Assembly (NCBI GenBank): GCA_044343155.1
Contig: JAVZSS010000015.1
Span: 1-14,991, forward strand
DNA: 14,991 nucleotides
DNA from: SpSt-28 sp044343155
Lineage (GTDB): Archaea; Aenigmatarchaeota; Aenigmatarchaeia; CG10238-14; SpSt-28
Reading direction: 5' to 3'
Shown here in pieces: positions 6,066 to 13,518 of this stretch (within the stretch, counting starts at the first letter, position 1; every line of letters starts with the position of its first letter). Position numbers and translations under genes: made by a program. The notes beneath the pieces are model-generated. The model saw only the letters and a program-made list of their open reading frames with translations. It was not told the DNA's origin and did no database searches.

Positions 6066-7359
6066 TAATTTCACCTGCCAAATTTTCATACATCATTTTT
6101 TTAATTTCTTCCATATTTCTAGTATGACCCAAAACATACATTAACTTCACTAAAGCTGTTTCTATAGTCCAATCACAACCATTTCCTATAACTCCAACTT
6201 TTTGAAGCTCTCTTCCAGTTAAATAAACATCCATATCCAATCTTCCAAAAATTGTTTGAGGAGCAAAAACAACTGGTATGCCAGAATCTATTAGCTCTTT
6301 TAGAACAGGTAAAAAGTTTTTACACAAACTATCATTCTTAGGATTTATTCCAACATGACCTAAACCAGTTGCAGCAACAACAATTCCATCATAGTATTTT
6401 TTCATTTCCCTTAAAATTTCTGGAGTAGCTCCAGGATGAAAATAAAATATCCCAACCCTAGGATTTATGTTTGTATCTAGAATCACTTTTCTATTTTTAT
6501 CTCTTTTTCTATATTCTTCAGTTAAATATTCAATTTTTTTATTTAAACAATCTATTCTAGCTAAAGGTTTAATATTAATTGATTGGAAAGCGTCTCTTCT
6601 ACTAGAATGCATTTTTCTAACTTTAGTTCCTCTATGAATATAGCAATATTCATCAGAAATACTACCATGCATACAAACTACAACTTCAGCTATTTCCCCA
6701 TAAGCTGCAAAAAGAACTGAGCTTAATAAATTAAATCTTGCATCACTACTAGGTCTATCACTACTTCTTTGTGCTCCAACTAAAACTATAGGAATTGGTA
6801 AATCTTTGAGCATAAAACTTAAAGCAGCTGAAGTATAGTGCATTGTATCTGTTCCATGCATTATTACTATCCCATCAACACCATTTTTTATTTCATTATA
6901 AACTTCTCTAGCTATAATTTTCCAATGTTCTGGTTGAATATCTTCACTAAACAGTTCAAAAACTTTTTTAACTTTTATATTTGCTATTTCTTTTATTTCA
7001 GGTACAAACCCTAAAATTTCTTGAGGAGAATAAGAAGGATATACTGCTCCAGTTTTATATTCAACCTTACTTGCAATTGTTCCGCCACATGCTAAAATAG
7101 AAACTATTGGCTTCTTTTCATCAAAAGTATATTCAAAATCTAAAATTTCTTTTTCACTCTCTTTGAATTTTTCCACAACTTTTATATCTTCATATCCCTC
7201 AACTTTTACACCAATGTTATATCCATTTTCCAATTTTATTATTAAAATATTTTCTTCACTAAATTCTGATTTTGGCATTAAAAATCCTTTTATTCCATTT
7301 ACTTCTATTTTATCCCCAATCCTAATACCAAGATTTTCTAAATATTTATAAACATCCAT
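6046..7359 (-). CDS. gatD: Glu-tRNA(Gln) amidotransferase subunit D
   Basis: GatD is the asparaginase-like subunit that releases ammonia from an amide donor for GatE. The 437-residue length is normal. An N-terminal small beta domain (about 1-75) is followed by a type I asparaginase fold. Catalytic motifs are present: LACGGTIAS with Thr94, MHGTDTM with Thr170 and Asp171, and RKMHSSRRDAF with the catalytic Lys at about 249. VLVGAQRSSDRPSSDARFN is also typical. It is the first gene of a gatD-gatE unit whose frames overlap, as expected for subunits made in equal amounts. No Shine-Dalgarno is visible; TTTTTATTTTTT about 18-29 bases upstream is a weak TATA candidate. The 3' end of the exported-protein gene lies 36 bases upstream. 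Confidence 0.96.
   Translation of the reverse strand: MDVYKYLENLGIRIGDKIEVNGIKGFLMPKSEFSEENILIIKLENGYNIGVKVEGYEDIKVVEKFKESEKEILDFEYTFDEKKPIVSILACGGTIASKVEYKTGAVYPSYSPQEILGFVPEIKEIANIKVKKVFELFSEDIQPEHWKIIAREVYNEIKNGVDGIVIMHGTDTMHYTSAALSFMLKDLPIPIVLVGAQRSSDRPSSDARFNLLSSVLFAAYGEIAEVVVCMHGSISDEYCYIHRGTKVRKMHSSRRDAFQSINIKPLARIDCLNKKIEYLTEEYRKRDKNRKVILDTNINPRVGIFYFHPGATPEILREMKKYYDGIVVAATGLGHVGINPKNDSLCKNFLPVLKELIDSGIPVVFAPQTIFGRLDMDVYLTGRELQKVGVIGNGCDWTIETALVKLMYVLGHTRNMEEIKKMMYENLAGEISERSEF
6071..6076 (-). promoter_or_regulatory. Shine-Dalgarno AGGTGA that sets the gatE start
   Basis: On the minus strand AGGTGA lies within the end of gatD, five bases before the GTG at 6065. The ATG at 6089 has no such site. 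The same hexamer at nearly the same spacing precedes tbp and the exported-protein gene. Confidence 0.65.
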
Positions 7360-7395
7360 TAAAATTTTAAAGAAAGAAAAAATAAAAAGGAAAAT

Positions 7396-8481
7396 TTAGC
7401 CAAAAACAAGAAAGCTCCACCAAGGTCTTTCTATTGAAATAGTTTCTCCGTTTTCTGCAGAAATTTCATATCTTAGCTGAAGATTTACTGGAATTATTCC
7501 CAATATTCTTCCTGGCTTTTCTGCACTAACTGAATAAACTAGCATGTTTCCTTTTCTTTCTAATGTAGTTTCTCTTATCCTTTCTCTAATTCTCTCTCTA
7601 ATTCTCTCTGGAGTAACATTTATTGTTTTATTTGTTTCTAAATCCTCTATTTTATTTTCCCTAACTCTAATATTTAATCTAGACCTAACAACCATTCCTT
7701 CAACACTTATAGTTACATTATCTCCTGGTTTAATTTCTACTTCTTTTCCATTAACATTTATAACAACTCTAGTAACATTAACTCTAGCCCCATTTACTTC
7801 CACTTCTCTCCCAACTTTCATTTCTTCAACTATTTCTTTCAACTCTTCTCTTCTAGCTAAATTTATTTCGTGTAAAGCTTCTACATAATTTCTAATTATT
7901 CTTTTTCTTTCTTCATTAATTTCTCTAATCTTTTCTGCAAGTTCTCTACCACTTAAACTTGAATTTAAAGCTAATTCAACTTTCATTTCATTTAACTCCC
8001 TTATTGCTTCAACGGTAGCAATTGTTAAATTTTTCTTTTCTTCTTCATACTTCCTAACAATTTCTTTAATTTCCATTGGTTTTACTAAAAGTGGTTGTGG
8101 CAAGCATTCCTTATATGCTTCTCTAATTCTCAAAATCTCTTGATATTTTTCTTCAGTTATGTTTTCTTGCTTCGTCATATTTCTTATTCTTTCTCTATAT
8201 TCTTTACACTCTGCTATTTTTGTATAATTTAGTCTAGAAAGATTAAGTGCAGGATTTGGCCCACATCTACATTTTCCTTCAATACATCTTGGAGTATCCA
8301 TTCCAATTGCTTGAGGACAAAATATTTTTAGACAATCTTGATCAACTTTACACTCTCTTTCAACTCTTGAAGGAGGAGCTTCTTCTATAGGAACCCATCT
8401 AGCTGCTTGTGAATATGCTAAGTTTAAAATGAAAGTTACTGAAATTGCTAAAAAGAAAGCAAAAAACAACTTCATGCTCAT
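7396..8481 (-). CDS. Exported, N-glycosylation-rich protein of unknown function
   Basis: A Sec-type signal peptide (MSMKLFFAFFLAISVTFIL, then a likely cut near AYSQA) begins the protein. A six-Cys segment of about 30 residues follows (CKVDQDC ... CP ... C ... CRC), which could be a small disulfide-bonded domain. Then comes a long charged, helical, coiled-coil-like middle, and a beta-rich C terminus (NVNGKEVEIKPGDNVTISVEG). I count about ten N-X-S/T sequons, which suits an archaeal surface glycoprotein. Three RIRE repeats lie before the last 60 residues. An ATG at 8496 would add five residues, but AGGTGA at 8487-8492 lies five bases before the ATG at 8481, so I chose the latter (361 residues). 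No family or catalytic motif was recognised. No transmembrane anchor is visible after the signal peptide. Confidence 0.82.
   Translation of the reverse strand: MSMKLFFAFFLAISVTFILNLAYSQAARWVPIEEAPPSRVERECKVDQDCLKIFCPQAIGMDTPRCIEGKCRCGPNPALNLSRLNYTKIAECKEYRERIRNMTKQENITEEKYQEILRIREAYKECLPQPLLVKPMEIKEIVRKYEEEKKNLTIATVEAIRELNEMKVELALNSSLSGRELAEKIREINEERKRIIRNYVEALHEINLARREELKEIVEEMKVGREVEVNGARVNVTRVVINVNGKEVEIKPGDNVTISVEGMVVRSRLNIRVRENKIEDLETNKTINVTPERIRERIRERIRETTLERKGNMLVYSVSAEKPGRILGIIPVNLQLRYEISAENGETISIERPWWSFLVFG
7571..7606. repeat. 12-bp tandem repeat inside the exported-protein gene
   Basis: Two exact copies of TCTCTAATTCTC (7583-7594, 7595-7606) follow one diverged copy (7571-7582). 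On the coding strand they encode three RIRE-type units. Such in-frame arrays can gain or lose copies. Confidence 0.75.
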
Positions 8482-8486
8482 TTCTC

Positions 8487-8492
8487 TCACCT
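8487..8492 (-). promoter_or_regulatory. Shine-Dalgarno AGGTGA before the exported-protein gene
   Basis: On the minus strand AGGTGA sits five bases before the ATG at 8481. It would lie inside the coding region if the ATG at 8496 were used, so it favours the shorter protein. Confidence 0.6.
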
Positions 8493-8526
8493 TCATTCTT
8501 AATTATTACAACACTGCTTTAAAAAA

Positions 8527-10536
8527 TTATATTCTAGAAATGAATCCAGGTTTTGGAGAATAAAGAACACCTTCTTGAAGTAATTTTCTTATTATTTCTT
8601 CTATATCTTCAATTCCAGAACTCTTACCTTTTTTAACTACTTCATCTGTAGGCAATTCTTTACCTAAAAGGTTTTCCATATCTTCAATAATTTTTAATAC
8701 AGTTCTAATTTTACTTCTTTGTACTGCTGTAGCTTTTGCCCCCTCTGCTCTATCTATATCAATTTCTCCAGTTTCTGGTTCAAAACCAAATTGCCTTAAA
8801 GAAGCACTCATTAACTTAATCGCTCTAAATGCATCTTCAATTGTAACATAATCTCTTAATTGAATTTTAGCAGAAGCCTCAGCCAACCTTATTAAAGCTT
8901 CATACTGTCTAGGAGTTATAGCTATAGGTCCACCTGAGGCAGACTTTCTTCTTAACTCAATATAAAACTTTTTAATCTCTTCAGCAGCCTCTTCAGTTAA
9001 TTGAGGAAAACATTTTTTTCTTGCATATGCAACATATTTTTTAAATAATTCTGATGGAATTGGTGGCTCTATTACTTTCCTTCCAAAATGCCTAACTTCT
9101 AATATATGATTAACTAATTTTTCATCCATTTCAGGATTTGGTACATCTCTTAATGCAAACTTCAGATCAAATCTCGATAATATAGTTTCGGGAACATCTA
9201 ATTGTTCTCTAATAGGTAAGTAGGGATCAAATCTTGAAAATTTAGGATTTCCTCCGGCCAATATTGAAGTCTTTGCTGGTAAAGTCGCTACAATATTAGC
9301 TTTAGCTATGGAAATTCTACCAGATTCCATAGCTTCATGTAAAACAATCATATCTTGTTTATCTATTTTTTCAAACTCATCTATAGCAAGTAAACTCTTA
9401 TTACATAGAACTAAAGCTCCGGCTTCCAAAACCCACCCACCAAACAATTCCTCATCTCTAGTTACAGCTGCAGTTAATCCAACACCAGTCAAGCCTTTAC
9501 CACTAACATATCTTGCCCTAGGAATTAAATTAACTACAACACTCATTAAAGAAGTTTTTGCTGTAGATGGTTCGCCAACTAAAAGAATATGAATTTCTCC
9601 TCTAACTCTAGATTTATCTTTTTGTACATGCTCGACTCCGCCAAAAAGCTGAAGTGCTATGGCTAATTTTACATCTTCTAAACCGAAAATACTTGGAGCT
9701 ATAGAAGCAACTATTTTATCATAAATTTCAGGATCCTTAGCCAATTCCATTATTTTCTTTTCATCCTCTTCGCTAATCTCTATCTCTTCCCACTCAGTTT
9801 CTATACTTTCAATATGATTCGCTTCCAAATATATTTCCATTTGCCTAGATATGCTACCCTTAACTTTTCTTGGCAATTGCTTAAGAATTCCAGTAATTCT
9901 AATTCTATTTCCTGGATCAGTCTTATACTGCATTTTTGGTGTTACTAAATCTTCTTTCAAATAAACTATTAAATCTGAAGGTCTTTCTCCACTTGTAACT
10001 TCAAAAGGTTCTTCAATAACAATCCATCTCGTATCAAAAAATTTTTCTTCTACAATTTTAAATCCCTTTTTATTACCACAATTTGGACAAGAGGATGGCA
10101 TTTTTAATGTCCTTTCTTCATCCAAAGCAACTTTTATTAATTCACCGCAAGCAGGACATTGATAACTTGCTTCATAAACTTCTGGTCTAACTTCACTAGC
10201 CCTTTTGACTATTCCATCAATAACTAAAAATTTTCCTATATGTTCGGATCTCAAATTTCTAATTCTTATATTTCTATTTTCTGGTAAATTGTAAAATCGT
10301 AAGTGAAATCTTCTTCCAATTAAATTTGGTTCTATTTCATGCAAACTCTCTTCTATTCTTTTTAAAGTTTCTTCAGGATATTCAAGAAGATATTCTGCCA
10401 ACTCAATATCAAATTTTTCCAACTCTGAAAAATCTATTTCTATGGATTGTTTCCCTTCATTAGAGGCTAATATAATTTTTTCTTTATAATATTCTTCCAA
10501 AAATGCTAAAAACCTCTCTATAAATCTTTCCTCCAT
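8527..10536 (-). CDS. mcm: Replicative DNA helicase MCM
   Basis: The 669-residue archaeal MCM, which forms the ring that unwinds DNA at the replication fork. The N-terminal domain has helical region A (1-100), a zinc finger with CPAC and CPNC (Cys 127, 130, 150, 153) and an OB fold. The AAA+ domain starts near 270: Walker A GEPSTAKT (321-328), Walker B LLAIDEF (382-388), sensor 1 Asn430 (GGNP), arginine finger Arg455 in LSRFDL. A winged-helix domain forms the C terminus. Length is normal. The Walker A has Ser where most MCMs have Gly (GDPGTAKS), a mild variant that keeps Lys and Thr. No Shine-Dalgarno is present; a clear TATA box 19-27 bases before the ATG predicts leaderless mRNA. Confidence 0.97.
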   Translation of the reverse strand: MEERFIERFLAFLEEYYKEKIILASNEGKQSIEIDFSELEKFDIELAEYLLEYPEETLKRIEESLHEIEPNLIGRRFHLRFYNLPENRNIRIRNLRSEHIGKFLVIDGIVKRASEVRPEVYEASYQCPACGELIKVALDEERTLKMPSSCPNCGNKKGFKIVEEKFFDTRWIVIEEPFEVTSGERPSDLIVYLKEDLVTPKMQYKTDPGNRIRITGILKQLPRKVKGSISRQMEIYLEANHIESIETEWEEIEISEEDEKKIMELAKDPEIYDKIVASIAPSIFGLEDVKLAIALQLFGGVEHVQKDKSRVRGEIHILLVGEPSTAKTSLMSVVVNLIPRARYVSGKGLTGVGLTAAVTRDEELFGGWVLEAGALVLCNKSLLAIDEFEKIDKQDMIVLHEAMESGRISIAKANIVATLPAKTSILAGGNPKFSRFDPYLPIREQLDVPETILSRFDLKFALRDVPNPEMDEKLVNHILEVRHFGRKVIEPPIPSELFKKYVAYARKKCFPQLTEEAAEEIKKFYIELRRKSASGGPIAITPRQYEALIRLAEASAKIQLRDYVTIEDAFRAIKLMSASLRQFGFEPETGEIDIDRAEGAKATAVQRSKIRTVLKIIEDMENLLGKELPTDEVVKKGKSSGIEDIEEIIRKLLQEGVLYSPKPGFISRI

Positions 10537-10554
10537 TTGAGAATTTTAGAATGG

Positions 10555-10563
10555 CTATATAAG
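10555..10563 (-). promoter_or_regulatory. TATA box for mcm
   Basis: The minus strand reads CTTATATAG at -19 to -27 from the mcm ATG, a good archaeal TATA match. The predicted transcription start is at or within a few bases of the ATG. Confidence 0.65.
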
Positions 10564-10606
10564 TTTTATTCTTTATAATTATGAAAAATTGGAAAAAAAG
10601 AAAAAT

Positions 10607-11149
10607 TTAGTGAACAGCGCCTATTTCTTTTAACTTTTTATATGCTATTTCTATAGCTTTATTCACATCCTCAATCTTCCTTGCTCCTGTACAAACTACT
10701 TTACCTGAGCTAAAGAACAAAAAAGCTACTTTTGGTTCTTCTATTCTATATACTACTCCTGGAAATTGTTCTGGTTCATATTCTGTATTTTCTAACTCAA
10801 AAGCAATCTTATCCAAATCTAAGCTTTCTCCCAATTTTGCAGAAGCAACTATATTTTGAATCTCAACCTTATAGTTTCTAGGGATCTTTACTCCAACTTT
10901 TCTTATCTTTTTTAATATTTGTTCAGTACTTTTTGCTAATTCTGCTTTATTTCTTGAACCAGTACAAACAATTTTTCCAGAGCTAAAAATTAGTGCTGCT
11001 GTTCTTGGTTCTTTCATTCTATAAACTGCTCCTGGAAATTGCTCTGGTTCATATTCTGTATTTTCATCTAAAAGTTTTTTTAAAGGTATTTTTACTCCAA
11101 GTGAAATCGATGCAACTATATTTTCTATCTTAATTTGAAAGTCTTTCAT
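10607..11149 (-). CDS. tbp: TATA-box-binding protein (TBP) with near-identical halves
   Basis: TBP binds and bends promoter TATA boxes to recruit TFB and RNA polymerase. The 180 residues form two direct repeats of about 90. Each has an IVAS strand (IENIVASISLG, IQNIVASAKLG), NTEYEPEQFPG(A/V)VYR, and FSSGK(I/V)VCTG. The Phe residues of QFPG and FSSGK that wedge into DNA are present in both halves. In most archaeal TBPs the first half reads more like NPEEFPGIIC while the second has EPEQFPG-VYR; here both carry the second-type sequence. The acidic C-terminal tail of some TBPs is absent. AGGTGA at 11154-11159 stands four bases before the ATG, and a TATA box lies about 50-60 bases upstream, giving a short leader. 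The gene diverges from rnhB. Confidence 0.97.
   Translation of the reverse strand: MKDFQIKIENIVASISLGVKIPLKKLLDENTEYEPEQFPGAVYRMKEPRTAALIFSSGKIVCTGSRNKAELAKSTEQILKKIRKVGVKIPRNYKVEIQNIVASAKLGESLDLDKIAFELENTEYEPEQFPGVVYRIEEPKVAFLFFSSGKVVCTGARKIEDVNKAIEIAYKKLKEIGAVH
10732..10792 (-). repeat. Internal repeat copy B of tbp
   Basis: This 61-base block matches 11005-11065 at all but five positions; the two blocks are 273 bases (91 codons) apart and encode the same part of the two TBP halves. Confidence 0.85.
11005..11065 (-). repeat. Internal repeat copy A of tbp
   Basis: Partner of the block at 10732-10792, in the same orientation. The final 45 bases differ at only three positions, including silent sites. 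Confidence 0.85.
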
Positions 11150-11153
11150 GATT

Positions 11154-11159
11154 TCACCT
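11154..11159 (-). promoter_or_regulatory. Shine-Dalgarno AGGTGA of tbp
   Basis: AGGTGA on the minus strand lies four bases before the tbp ATG. It complements the usual archaeal 16S rRNA 3' end (anti-Shine-Dalgarno TCACCT). Confidence 0.7.
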
Positions 11160-11199
11160 TACATAATTTTTGAAATTTATCTTTAAATTATTGATGCTA

Positions 11200-11211
11200 C
11201 CATATAATAAA
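11200..11211 (-). promoter_or_regulatory. Candidate TATA box of tbp
   Basis: The minus strand reads TTTATTATATGG, 51-62 bases before the ATG. A start about 25 bases downstream would leave a leader of about 30 bases that includes the AGGTGA site. Confidence 0.45.
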
Positions 11212-11255
11212 CTAAACTAATAAAGAATTTATGTAATTTTTTCAATTAATGAAAT

Positions 11256-12002
11256 ATGTCAAAAATAATAGCAGGAATTGATGAAGCTGGAAGAGGGGCA
11301 GTTATAGGCCCGATGGTTATTGCTGGTGTTGCAATAAAAGCTACACAACAAAAAAAGTTAAAAGAAATTGGAGTTAGAGACTCTAAAGAACTTACTCCTC
11401 AAAAAAGAGAAAAAATTTATAAGGAAATTGAAAGTTTAGCAAAAAATATAGTTGTTATAAAGATTCCCGCTTGTATTATAACTAGCTATCAATCAAAAAA
11501 AATAAATCTAGACCAAATTGAAGCTATGAAAATGGCAAATATAGTTAAAATGATAGAAGCTGATAAAATTTATATTGATTCAATTGAACAAAATTCCAAC
11601 AAATTTGAAAATATGATTAAAACATATTTAGATAAAGAATATAATTTGATTGTTAGAAATTATTTGGATGAAAGCATTCCTGTTGTTTCAGCTGCCTCAA
11701 TCATAGCTAAGGTTGAAAGAGATAGGGAAATAGAAGAAATAAAAAAAGAAGTGAATTTTGATTTTGGTGTTGGATATTCTCATGATGAAAGAACAATAAA
11801 ATTTATAGAAAAAGTTCTTTTGAATGAAGATTCTCCTCCGAAATATTTAAGATTGAAATGGGAAACTGTAAAAGATGTGGCTAGAAAACTAATAGAAGAA
11901 AATAAGAAAGTTAAACCTTGGGTTTTGAAAGAAGTTCTTGAACAAGATTCTTGGCAGAAAAAAATAAAAGATTTCTTTACAAAAAATATTATTGGTGGGT
12001 GA
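11256..12002 (+). CDS. rnhB: Ribonuclease HII
   Basis: RNase HII cuts the RNA strand of RNA-DNA hybrids and removes ribonucleotides from DNA. The 248-residue protein has the active-site set Asp9-Glu10 (GIDEAGRG), Asp108 (YIDS) and Asp156 (AKVERDRE), plus RDSKELTPQKRE and the GVGYSHDERT loop. Archaeal members are usually about 210-230 residues; the extra length is a C-terminal charged helix after VKPWVLKEVLEQDSW, ending NIIGG. No clear Shine-Dalgarno is present. TTTATGTAATTTT at 11228-11240 is a possible TATA element 16-28 bases upstream. It leads a plus-strand run: its TGA directly abuts the ATG of the 79-aa gene. Confidence 0.96.
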   Translation: MSKIIAGIDEAGRGAVIGPMVIAGVAIKATQQKKLKEIGVRDSKELTPQKREKIYKEIESLAKNIVVIKIPACIITSYQSKKINLDQIEAMKMANIVKMIEADKIYIDSIEQNSNKFENMIKTYLDKEYNLIVRNYLDESIPVVSAASIIAKVERDREIEEIKKEVNFDFGVGYSHDERTIKFIEKVLLNEDSPPKYLRLKWETVKDVARKLIEENKKVKPWVLKEVLEQDSWQKKIKDFFTKNIIGG

Positions 12003-12242
12003 ATGAAAGAAGAAAAAGTAGCAATTCTAATAACATATATCTTTAGTATAATAATGGGTATTATATCTTACTTCTTAAACAACTATCTAATGTCAATAGT
12101 TTCTACTTTAATTGTATACTTTGGACTTTATTTAGCTTTTAGGAAAATTTTTACTCCAGAAAAATTTTTTTCAGAAACAGCTGTTGGTTATTTTGGGCTT
12201 TGGTTTATAATTTGGACAATACTATTAAATTTAATTGGTTAA
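12003..12242 (+). CDS. Small integral membrane protein, function unknown
   Basis: A 79-residue, very hydrophobic protein with probably three transmembrane segments (about residues 6-25, 28-47 and 58-78). A loop RKIFTPEKFFSETAVGYFG joins the last two. Tryptophans in GYFGLWFIIWTILL mark the last segment. The layout recalls small archaeal EMC6-like (insertase-associated) membrane proteins, but I cannot establish this from the sequence. The ATG follows the rnhB stop without a gap, and GGTG at 11994-11997 is five bases before it, so translation is likely coupled to rnhB. The aspS ATG follows one base after this stop. Confidence 0.8.
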   Translation: MKEEKVAILITYIFSIIMGIISYFLNNYLMSIVSTLIVYFGLYLAFRKIFTPEKFFSETAVGYFGLWFIIWTILLNLIG

Positions 12243-12243
12243 T

Positions 12244-13518
12244 ATGAGAAGCTTGGCAAATGAATTAAATAAAAAAATTGGAGAAAAAGTCTTTCTTAAA
12301 GGTTGGGTTCACGACATTAGATTACTCGGAAAAATAAATTTCTTAATATTTAGGGATTCCAGTGGCTATGCCCAACTAGTTATAAAAAATGAAAATTTAT
12401 TAGATCTGGTTAAGCAACTACACCAAGAAGATGTTATTGAGGTTGAAGGAATAGTTAAAAAAAGTCTTTCTGAAAAATTTGAAATTGAGGTTGAGGTTGA
12501 AAATCTAAAAGTAGTTAATAAATCTAGTCCTCAATTACCTTTAGATCCTAGAGAAGTAACTAAAGCTAATCTTGAAACCAAGTTAAATTGGAGATTTCTA
12601 TATTTTAGAACGGAAGAAGGAAGGGCAATATTTAGAATACAGAATGAAATAATTAAAGCATTTAGGAATTATTTTTTAAATAAAGGTTTTATAGAAATGC
12701 AACCCCCAATAATAATTTCAACAGCAACTGAAGGAGGAGCTGAATTGTTTTCTCTTCCATATTTTGAAAAAGTAGCATATCTTGCCCAATCTCCCCAACT
12801 CTATAAACAAATGGGAGCAATTTCATTTGAAAAAGTTTTTATGATAGTTCCGGTTTTTAGAGCAGAAAAATTTGATCAACCAACTCATTTAAATGAAATA
12901 AGACAAATGGATATAGAAATGGCTTTTGCTAATGATGAAGATGTAATTAGAGAACTTGAAAATGTATTAGTTTATATTATAAAAGAAGTTAAAGAAAATT
13001 GTGAGAAAGAATTGAAGGTCTTAAATAGAAATTTGGAAATGCCAAAGCTACCTTTACCTAAAGTAACTTATGAAAAAGCTGTTGAAAAACTTAGAGAATA
13101 TGGAGAGGAAATTAAATATGGAGAGGATTTCTCTAAGCAGCAAGAAAAAAAATTAGCTGAAATTTTTGGAAATGCTTTTATATTAAAAGATTGGCCAGAA
13201 GAGCTAAAACCATTTTACGCTATGCCTTATGAAGAAAATCCAAAAATAGTTAAGGCTTTTGACCTAATTTATGATGGTTTAGAAATCTCATCTGGAACAC
13301 AAAGAATTCATATACCAGAATTATTGGAAAAAAGAATTATAGAAAAAGGTTTAAACCCAGAAAACTTTAGATACTATATTGATTGTTTTAAATATGGAGC
13401 TCCTCCTCATGCTGGTTGGAGTATTGGTTTAGAAAGATTAACAATGAAAATATGTGGAAAAAATAATATACAAGAAGTTACTATGTTTCCTAGAACAAGA
13501 ACTAGGATACAACCATGA
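12244..13518 (+). CDS. aspS: Aspartyl-tRNA synthetase, archaeal type
   Basis: Class IIb synthetase charging tRNA with aspartate; 424 residues from this ATG. A TTG at 12235 would add three residues but overlaps the preceding gene, so I prefer 12244. An N-terminal OB-fold anticodon domain (1-100, GWVHDIRLLGKINFLIFRD) precedes the class II core: motif 1 around FIEMQPPIIISTATEGGAELF, flipping loop YLAQSPQLYKQ, motif 2 FRAEKFDQPTHLNE, motif 3 GWSIGLERLT and the end FPRTRTRIQP. QSPQLYKQ and HLNE mark it as AspRS rather than AsnRS. In discriminating archaeal enzymes Trp26 (Thermococcus numbering) helps read the anticodon; here it is His23, as in some non-discriminating enzymes, while a Lys appears near the position of Lys85. 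Whether it also charges tRNA(Asn) is therefore open. Its stop overlaps the next start as ATGA. Confidence 0.95.
   Translation: MRSLANELNKKIGEKVFLKGWVHDIRLLGKINFLIFRDSSGYAQLVIKNENLLDLVKQLHQEDVIEVEGIVKKSLSEKFEIEVEVENLKVVNKSSPQLPLDPREVTKANLETKLNWRFLYFRTEEGRAIFRIQNEIIKAFRNYFLNKGFIEMQPPIIISTATEGGAELFSLPYFEKVAYLAQSPQLYKQMGAISFEKVFMIVPVFRAEKFDQPTHLNEIRQMDIEMAFANDEDVIRELENVLVYIIKEVKENCEKELKVLNRNLEMPKLPLPKVTYEKAVEKLREYGEEIKYGEDFSKQQEKKLAEIFGNAFILKDWPEELKPFYAMPYEENPKIVKAFDLIYDGLEISSGTQRIHIPELLEKRIIEKGLNPENFRYYIDCFKYGAPPHAGWSIGLERLTMKICGKNNIQEVTMFPRTRTRIQP

Noticed and set aside
10732..11065. The two near-identical tbp blocks as a mobile element or CRISPR-like repeat
   Set aside because: Both are in frame and encode equivalent parts of the two TBP halves, so they belong to the gene's internal duplication.
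12235..12243. TTG at 12235 as the aspS start
   Set aside because: It adds only MVN, overlaps the preceding gene's stop, and an ATG follows at 12244.
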